A DNA stretch of 64,000 nucleotides, taken from positions 7,758,277 to 7,822,276 of the forward strand of contig ML664161.1 of assembly GCA_007570785.1 (NCBI GenBank), given 5' to 3'. Below, one piece after another: positions 58,017 to 64,000 of the stretch. The DNA comes from Antilocapra americana. Lineage: Eukaryota > Chordata > Mammalia > Artiodactyla > Antilocapridae. The position numbers were made by a program, and so were the translations under genes. The notes under the pieces are model-generated. The model saw only the letters and a list, made by a program, of their open reading frames with translations, did no database searches and had not been told where the DNA came from. Every line of letters begins with the position of its first letter. Position 1 is the first letter of the stretch.

Positions 58017-58354
58017 GGAATGCTTAAAAATGTAGTCTTGTCAAAGATAAGGTCCTGGAGTACTTTATACCAAGATCTACTCCTAAGCAATGACTGCATA
58101 AGAAAAGTATAGATCCTCATGTGAATGGAGCACACAACTGAAAAGTAAGGAGGCCAACCTTTAGCAGGCTGAGATGAGAAATTACAAACTGTGTATCCAT
58201 CACTAGAGAGAGATCAGCGGAGGAGATGTGAGATGCATGTGAACTGCTCATGTGAAAGCCCAACCAGAACAACAGAGGCAAAACACTTATTCCTTGTGGG
58301 CAACAATAGCCTTTGGAGCAAAACAGAAATATGTTGACTATTTCATTTGCAGCT

Positions 58355-58500
58355 GTAGAGTGCCTACAGTTTCAACGGCACATTCACATACATGGTTGCC
58401 CAGGATCCTCCTAACTTTGAGAGAGAAAGTACAGATGGGTAGGCTATACCCCAGGAAGGCTAGGACGCTTCAAGGTCACACAGCCTGGAAGTGGAAGAAT
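58355..58500 (-). repeat. MIR-like fragment
   Basis: CACATTCACATACATGGTTG and CTTCAAGGTCACACAGCCTG then GGAAGTGGAAG: antisense MIR pattern. Confidence 0.5.
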
Positions 58501-59532
58501 GAGAACTTGAACGAGCTCTTCCCTATTTCCTGCCAGGTCTGTTTCATGCTAAATCTTAAGAGAGATAAGCAGAAACTAAGGAAAGATGGAAACAGAGCTG
58601 TAAACTCTCTAAATAGTTATATGAGAGCTCATATAAAATAACTCAAAGAAAAAGAAAAAAAAAGTTATCACTATACAGCAGAGAAAACAAGTGGAGGAGG
58701 AGTTCTTATACACAGGGATTTCAAAGCCCAGTGAACTGATGGGATATAAAGAGACATCTTGGCCCATCACTTGCTAAATAAAACCATGACCAGATGACTG
58801 GCATGTATCACAGAGAAAGAACATGATGAAGTGTTAAAAAAATTAAAATACCATCTCATGCAATACTCATAGACAGAGCATTCTGTTGCTGCTGTGTGTT
58901 GGTGAAAATTAAAAAAAACTGTTGTCAGGCCCGGAAAATCACAAGCCATTCTAAGAAAGAAGAATCTGTACCATTATAAAGAAAAGGGCATTAAAAGAAA
59001 AGGAGGATCCATCTTTCAGAAAGAGCCAGTGGTGGGGTGGGAAGGAATCTTTAAATTTTGCTGATGTTTAATAGTATATCATATTGATGTTTTTACAGAA
59101 CAAATCTGACTTACATTCCAATTCAAGAATGGCAGAGAATTTGAAAGGAGTGAGAATGTCCTCTACTTTTCCTTTTAATGGAGACATTAGTGTTCCTTTC
59201 TGGTTGAAATCTGAAAATCAAAGCTATTGTGACATTTAGGACAACCAGAATACTCAGGAAAAGGACAGAGAGAAGAGCTTAACAAGATTTGCCAACAATC
59301 GAATGTTTCCATTTGTTCTCACTACATCCGACAAATTAATAAGAAAGGAAATGAGAAACGTGATGATGACTTACGTTTTACAAAATGAAGGAACAAAAAC
59401 ATGAAGGATGAACCATTATAACAACATTACACTGCTAATGAAAAAAATGTCGATTTGCTAGAAGGAAGGGACATAAGTGTATATGGAAAAGCAAGCAAGA
59501 AGGAAAACCCAAGATGATGAGACGGTGTGGTG

Positions 59533-59738
59533 GTGGTTTAGGTGCTAAGTCCTGTCCGACTCTTGCAACCCCATTGACTGCAGCCTGCCAGGCTCCTCTG
59601 TCCATGGGATGCTTCAGGCAAGAATACTGCAGTGGGTTGCCATTTTCTTCTCCAGGGGATCTTCCTGACCCAGGGATTGAACCTGGGTCTCCTGCATTGC
59701 AGGCAGATTCTTTACCAGCTAAGCTACCAGGGAAGCCC
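59533..59738 (-). repeat. Bov-tA SINE
   Basis: GGTTTAGGTGCTAAGTCCTG through GCTAAGCTACCAGGGAAGCC. Confidence 0.9.
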
Positions 59739-60484
59739 AGAAGGTATACAGGTAAGTTAAAAAACAAATATAGGACCAGATTACAAAAGAGGTAGCTTTA
59801 AGTGCAAGACGGCTGGTTGGTGTCTTCAAAGGCATACGGTACAAAAAAGCTCAGAGCCTCTATCACAAGAGCCCATGACATTGCTGCCGCCTCATTCCTG
59901 GGGAGGATATTTTCAAATTTATATCCTGGCATTTGGAAAAGAAAATGGTACCTCTTTTTATACCTCCAAAAGAGAGTTTAACCTGGGTTCTTTTTATTGG
60001 TTGATAATTAAAACACGGCTGAGCTAGAAATTCTGTCCATATTTAAAGTCTTGAAACGTATTTTACTGTTTAAAACGGCTACTTTCAACTTCACCTACCT
60101 CCCTACTACAAGAAAGAAAAGAAATCTGTAAATAAAGCTCTAGAAGAAAAGCTCATACATTGCTGATAGAAGCACTGAAAGATCAAGACAATACGGATCC
60201 TTATAGTCATTTTTATTCCCATTTTAGGAAGTGGGTGTTAAAAAAATGATGAATCAAACTCAGGCAGACAAGCATTTGTTTTTACTTGTATACCAGTTGC
60301 TACAATCCCCAATTTAGCACTGTCATTCATTCTATCATTTAAATGCTTCATCTTTCTTCTAAAATAGGAACACCCACTCTAAGACTTGGGAAATGCCTCG
60401 TGAAGAGATAGGTGGTTAGTTGGAAGTTGCATTATGTTAACCACACCCAGGAAGATAGGATTAAATATAAAATCCTAAAAGAAG

Positions 60485-60692
60485 GTGACCCTAGTGGTAA
60501 AGGATCTGCCTGTAAATGCAGGAGACACCAAAGATGCTGGTTTGATCCCTGGGTTGGGAAGATCCTCTGGAGTAGGAAATGGTAACCCACTCAGTATTCT
60601 TGCCTGGGAAATCCCACAGACAGAAGAGCTTGGTGGGCTACAGTCCATGAGACTGCAAAGAGTTGGACACGAGTGAGCATACAGGCACACAC
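60485..60692 (+). repeat. Bov-tA SINE
   Basis: GTGACCCTAGTGGTAAAGGA head through GAGTTGGACACGAGTGAGCA, then a CA-rich tail. Confidence 0.88.
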
Positions 60693-61306
60693 ACACGTCC
60701 AAAAAGTACATGAAGCCCAAAAGAATACCAGCTATCAGGAAGCCAGAGACCTTGGAAGATGTCATCCACCAGAGGTGGCCCAGACTTAGGATGGCCTGGG
60801 AACCTCACACTGAAAGTACTTGATGACACAGCCATGCTGTTTGCACGCCCATTATCTAATTTTTCTTTACACTAGGAGCCTGGCTGAGCAGCACAGGGGA
60901 ATTAGGAGGTCTAGAAAACCTCCCTGATGATATCTGCAGAGAGGCGCCCCCAGGAATGCCATGGCTCCTGAAAGCTTGGCGCCCTTGAATTAGTTCTGAA
61001 TAGACAGGACAGGACAGCCAATTTAATGATGAGGACAGATGGTAACTAGAAAACAACGAAGTTAAAATGTTTAAGTGAAAATAAGAATGTGCTGAGTAAC
61101 GGTGAAAGGAAGGAAGTGGAAACCACTTCATGTTTCTCCCCCTTTCCTGGTACATTTGTGTATGAGGCAGCTGCCCAGGGGAAAGGAGATTCTGGTTTGC
61201 TTTACAAGGCATCCCAGTCCTCTCCAGGTGGTGTCTGGAGGGATCTGTAGGTGTCCCTTTCTTAAACTTATGCTTGGGGCTGGGAGCACTGAAGGACAGG
61301 TGGTCA

Positions 61307-61905
61307 TGCATCCAAGAGGTCATTTAGCAATGCACCACTTCTTGGAGGAGACAAGCTACTTGTATGGATGCGTGAGTTCATGCCCTGAAATCCACATGGG
61401 TCTCTAAGGCCCTTCTTACTTGCAGAAATAGATAACTGGGGGCTCATCACTTTGGAGATGTTGGGAGAGGACACACAAATGACTTGGGGTCCTGACTCTC
61501 AAAGTGGGCTACTTTCTTGGGAGTGAGATCGCTTTGTTGATCTCACTGTGGTCCTTGAAGCTCCCTGAGGCTTCAGTTGATTTTCAAGATCAAGTCTAAT
61601 AGGATAAGCTGTTTCATCTTTCTTCCATGAATGATGCTCAAACAGGAGTCCTGATCTGGAATCATTAATTTCTATAGGTGCTACTGGTATTAACTTAGTG
61701 GACGCTAGTTTTTCAGCCTTCTGAACATCTGCCATGATCAGGAGCTGTGAATCTGCCCTAGCTGAGGGTTTCAGCTTGGCATGGCTTAGCAGTGGAGGAA
61801 AGTGGCACATCTTTGCTAGCTGGCAAGCACTGTCAGCTGCTGTTGAACAGCAGTGATTCTGCTTAACTGGAAGAACAGATGAGTTGTTAAGAGGTTGGAG
61901 CTATA
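61307..61905 (-). pseudogene. Unrecognised decayed coding-like fragment
   Basis: On the minus strand one frame stays open from about 61900 to 61502, including the stretch LASTKLIPVAPIEINDS and ending SHSQESSPL. A single TGA follows at 61501-61499. The same frame then continues for another 64 codons (ESGPQVICVSSPNISKVMSP onward to GALLNDLLDA) before the next stop. Composition is protein-like (balanced, few low-complexity residues), unlike most chance frames nearby, and a further open stretch follows in another frame (LSFSAPSPKHKFKKGT). It has no TNIK similarity. It could be a processed pseudogene, an old domesticated exon, or chance. I do not recognise the parent, and no flanking poly(A) or duplication was found. 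Confidence 0.4.
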
Positions 61906-62985
61906 TCTGTGGGTAGGATCACAAAACTGATTTACTGACCTGCGGAAAAGAGGCAATTCTTACAGACATAGGTAACTACAAATCACATTTACAGACTTTA
62001 AGGGAAAGTGATCAAAAACGTTCTTTATATTGAACAGAATGATTTTCCCTACAGATTTAATTTTTAAGTCTTAAAAGAAAAAAGTTACCAGTTTTACAAA
62101 AAATAGTGCACAATCATAAAGGATTTAAACAAAAAGCTTGAATAAAAGACTGTAGTTTCTACTCCTCATACACAACCATTTTTTATATTAGGACAACATA
62201 ATTTCAAGTGTTTTCTATACATATGTAAGATAGAACAGAAAATAAAAAAAATTATTAAAATAGGGTCTTATGTAAGAAATCCAGTTCTAGTAATATTGTA
62301 GTCTAGATAACTCAAAATAAGCTCTAGCTATAAATAACTGAAGATACTAGGACAAAATGTAAAGTAATATAAATCACTCTTTTGAATGGCTAGTTATGCT
62401 TACAGGAAAATAAAAGAAATCATTAGGTGCTAACCCTAACCCTTCTTTAGTCCAGTAGTTGAGCAAATGAAGGATCATTCCCATCAAAGTATTTGTAAAA
62501 AATATAAATGACTCTGACACTGTAAGTGAATCACAACCACAAGTCTAGGACCAACTGTGTCTTCACTGGTACCACAGAAGAATATAGAATATTAGTGACA
62601 ATACTAATAACGATCAGTTTCAGGGTCGAGGTATGGATAAGAAATGATCCTACCTAGAATTCCTTAAGTCTTAAATCACATTCTTCCACTAAAAATCCTC
62701 CAGCCACAAACTCAATTGGATTCCAATACAGAATAAGATTTTCTGCTTCCTGCTGTTACTTACAGGAAGGAAGAACCTTTTGTGAACCTTTTGTTCAAAA
62801 AAGAACCACAAATTGATTGAGGTATAGAAATAAGGTTACAGTTCTCCCCAAAACAAAGCATGTGTGTCTCACAAAAGTTATTTTTCCAGCTTTTAGTTTA
62901 ACTCTCTGTTTCTACTGGAGAAGCTCATGATGGCCAATATGCTCAAGGCAATGTAGATACAGGCTGCACTTGTTCGCTTCCTTAC

Positions 62986-63174
62986 CTCCTTGGCCCACGC
63001 TGGTTTCTCACTAGGACTCATTCCTTCTTTGTAATGATACAGTGGCTTCTTCTCCACTGGCCTCTGCTCCTGCCGCTGGTGCTGAAGAGAAACCAAGTAG
63101 TCTCTCTCTTGCTTTAGTTGTCTCTGTAGCCTTTCTGCTTGTCTCTGTTCTTCCAACTGCTTACGCTTATATTC
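62986..63174 (-). CDS. TNIK: TNIK exon: end of coiled-coil region
   Basis: 189 nt, 63 codons, phase 0 at both ends. It starts EYKRKQLEEQRQAER and ends SEKPAWAKE. The first 40 residues are Glu/Gln/Arg-rich with heptad-like leucines, the tail of the coiled-coil that follows the kinase domain; a basic-aromatic stretch (KKPLYHYKEG) follows. The acceptor is TGGACAG/GAATAT at 63175-63174 and the donor is GAG/GTAAGG at 62986-62985. By my count it is human residues 474-536. The exon upstream in human is the 29-residue cassette, which also begins with Glu-Tyr; it is not in the remaining 826 bases, so it lies outside the window. Confidence 0.98.
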
Positions 63175-64000
63175 CTGTCCAGTTCAGGAAAGGAGAATAA
63201 AGAAAAGGCCAAATTACCATAGGGAAACCACTGGCCAGTACCAGGGAAGCATGCAAAGATGATAAATGGAAGCAAAAAAGATGATAAATAACAAAGGACC
63301 TTAATACTAACAAAACCACAAGGGGACACAGGGATGTGCCAAAGAGACAAGGTACAGCCTCTGGTTAGCATCTGCACAGAATGTGGCATTTAATGAAAAC
63401 ACTACTGTTTTAATGGCAACCCCTACAGAATACCACCCTTCACAGAGTGACTTGTCCTGATGAATTGTAACCAAGAAAATGGCAACAATGAGGACATTTG
63501 GATGGTCAGCACACAACCCCTGTAAGGAACTATCCACTTCCTGGTTTAGTCATTCAACTATTCAAACATGTACAATTTACAAAACAAAATAAGAACCTAA
63601 AGATACTGCCTATATCATCTTTCGTTTGGCAAAACTTGGACCAACAGAAACCATTAGCAAAAAACATGTACAGGCTAAAAAAAAAAAAAAAGAAGTCACA
63701 GTGCAGTAAAAAAAAAAGAAAAAAATACACCAAGCAGCTCATTTGGAGAGCAGTGCAGTAAGACTGAAACAAAACAAAACAAAACAAAACCACTTCAATT
63801 GGAAGCTGCCTGAGCAGGAAACACAAAATGTTCCCATCATGAGGGTAAAACTAATAGTCTGCAAATGAAATATGACTCCAGAGCTGAGTGGTTTCCTACG
63901 GATGAGGGATACTCTGCTGTGATTGTATTCCAGCATGTTGCAAATGACTGCGAACACTACTCTGCAATAAACACAGTGGGTCTCAGAAACAGTCTGAACT
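63175..64000 (-). other. TNIK: TNIK intron, 5' side, open at window edge
   Basis: No exon seen. It contains A-rich runs (63678-63724) and an (AAAAC)n microsatellite at about 63768-63791. The human 29-residue cassette exon is not in it. Confidence 0.8.
63768..63791. repeat. (AAAAC)n microsatellite
   Basis: Four to five uninterrupted AAAAC units, deep in the intron. Confidence 0.9.

Larger units (their letters stand above)
53485..62985 (-). other. TNIK: TNIK intron, 9.5 kb
   Basis: Contains the BovB with 76-bp triplication, a short BovB piece, two Bov-tA SINEs, a MIR-like piece and the coding-like fossil at 61307-61905. A plus-strand pyrimidine-rich tract lies at 54050-54260. Nothing recognised in 53520-54050, 54270-55780, 56330-57920, 58510-59520, 59745-60480, 60700-61300 and 61910-62985. 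Confidence 0.75.
4900..63174 (-). other. TNIK: TNIK gene segment (13 internal exons)
   Basis: TNIK is a Ste20-type serine/threonine kinase. It binds TRAF2 and NCK through its intermediate region and Rap2 through its CNH domain, acts on the actin cytoskeleton and JNK signalling, and works with TCF4/beta-catenin in Wnt target transcription (family knowledge). What is seen here is thirteen minus-strand exons with GT donors and AG acceptors. Their phases join in one unbroken frame, and the translation follows human TNIK, as I recall it, from the coiled-coil into the CNH domain without indels. The paralogues MINK1 and MAP4K4 share the kinase and CNH ends but diverge in the intermediate region, where this sequence matches TNIK. 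Intron sizes in gene order are about 9.5, 7.1, 2.5, 8.4, 2.0, 1.0, 5.9, 9.3, 6.2, 2.9, 0.8 and 0.7 kb. No first or last exon, promoter or poly(A) site is present. Confidence 0.97.

Noticed and set aside
62431..62444. Telomere-like taaccctaaccctt
   Set aside because: Only about two units, within the range of chance. No interstitial telomere array.
63175..64000. Third TNIK cassette exon (29 codons, starts EYIRRQLEEE in human)
   Set aside because: No matching sequence here. It lies further 5' of the gene, outside the window.

Overview
The window is mammalian nuclear DNA from a ruminant, most likely a bovid. It is packed with BovB LINEs, tRNA-Glu-derived Bov-tA and Bov-A2 SINEs, older CHR-type SINEs, L1 3' ends, and a mariner-derived MITE of the type common in cattle and sheep. 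BovB and Bov-tA together point to ruminants and Bov-A2 to Pecora. Cattle, sheep, goat and relatives cannot be told apart from this sequence alone.

The only gene I can support is TNIK (TRAF2- and NCK-interacting kinase, a Ste20/germinal-centre kinase), on the minus strand across nearly the whole window. Thirteen consecutive internal exons lie between 63174 (5' side) and 4900 (3' side). All have GT-AG borders and their phases join without a gap: 1,894 coding nt, about human residues 474 to 1104 as I recall the human protein. They encode the end of the coiled-coil region, the long Ser/Pro/Gln-rich intermediate region that binds adaptors, and the start of the C-terminal citron-homology (CNH) domain. 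The kinase domain, promoter, most of the CNH domain and the 3' UTR are outside. Two of the three known TNIK cassette exons are here: a 55-codon exon (53320-53484) and a 24-nt microexon (31678-31701). Both are in phase 0.

Layout from gene 5' to 3' (high to low coordinates): coiled-coil exon 62986-63174; a 9.5 kb intron with an unrecognised decayed coding-like fragment on the same strand near 61307-61905; the 55-codon cassette exon; a 7.1 kb intron with a nearly full-length BovB whose 5' third is inverted (47752-51069), an L1 3' end and a young L1 tail; exons at 46 kb and 43 kb; an 8.4 kb intron; exons at 34.8, 32.7 and 31.7 kb (the microexon); a 5.9 kb AT-rich intron; the acidic exon at 25.6 kb; a 9.3 kb intron with an inverted SINE cluster; exons at 16.1, 9.7, 6.7, 5.7 and 4.9 kb; then intron to the window edge.

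I found no second intact gene, RNA gene, CpG-island promoter, CRISPR array or prokaryote-type system. The main points of interest are the regulated exons with their splice-site sequence, the twin-priming BovB, short retroelement insertions with perfect target-site duplications, a 76-bp tandem triplication, an intron-internal duplication of about 130 bp, and the coding-like fossil at 61.3-61.9 kb.
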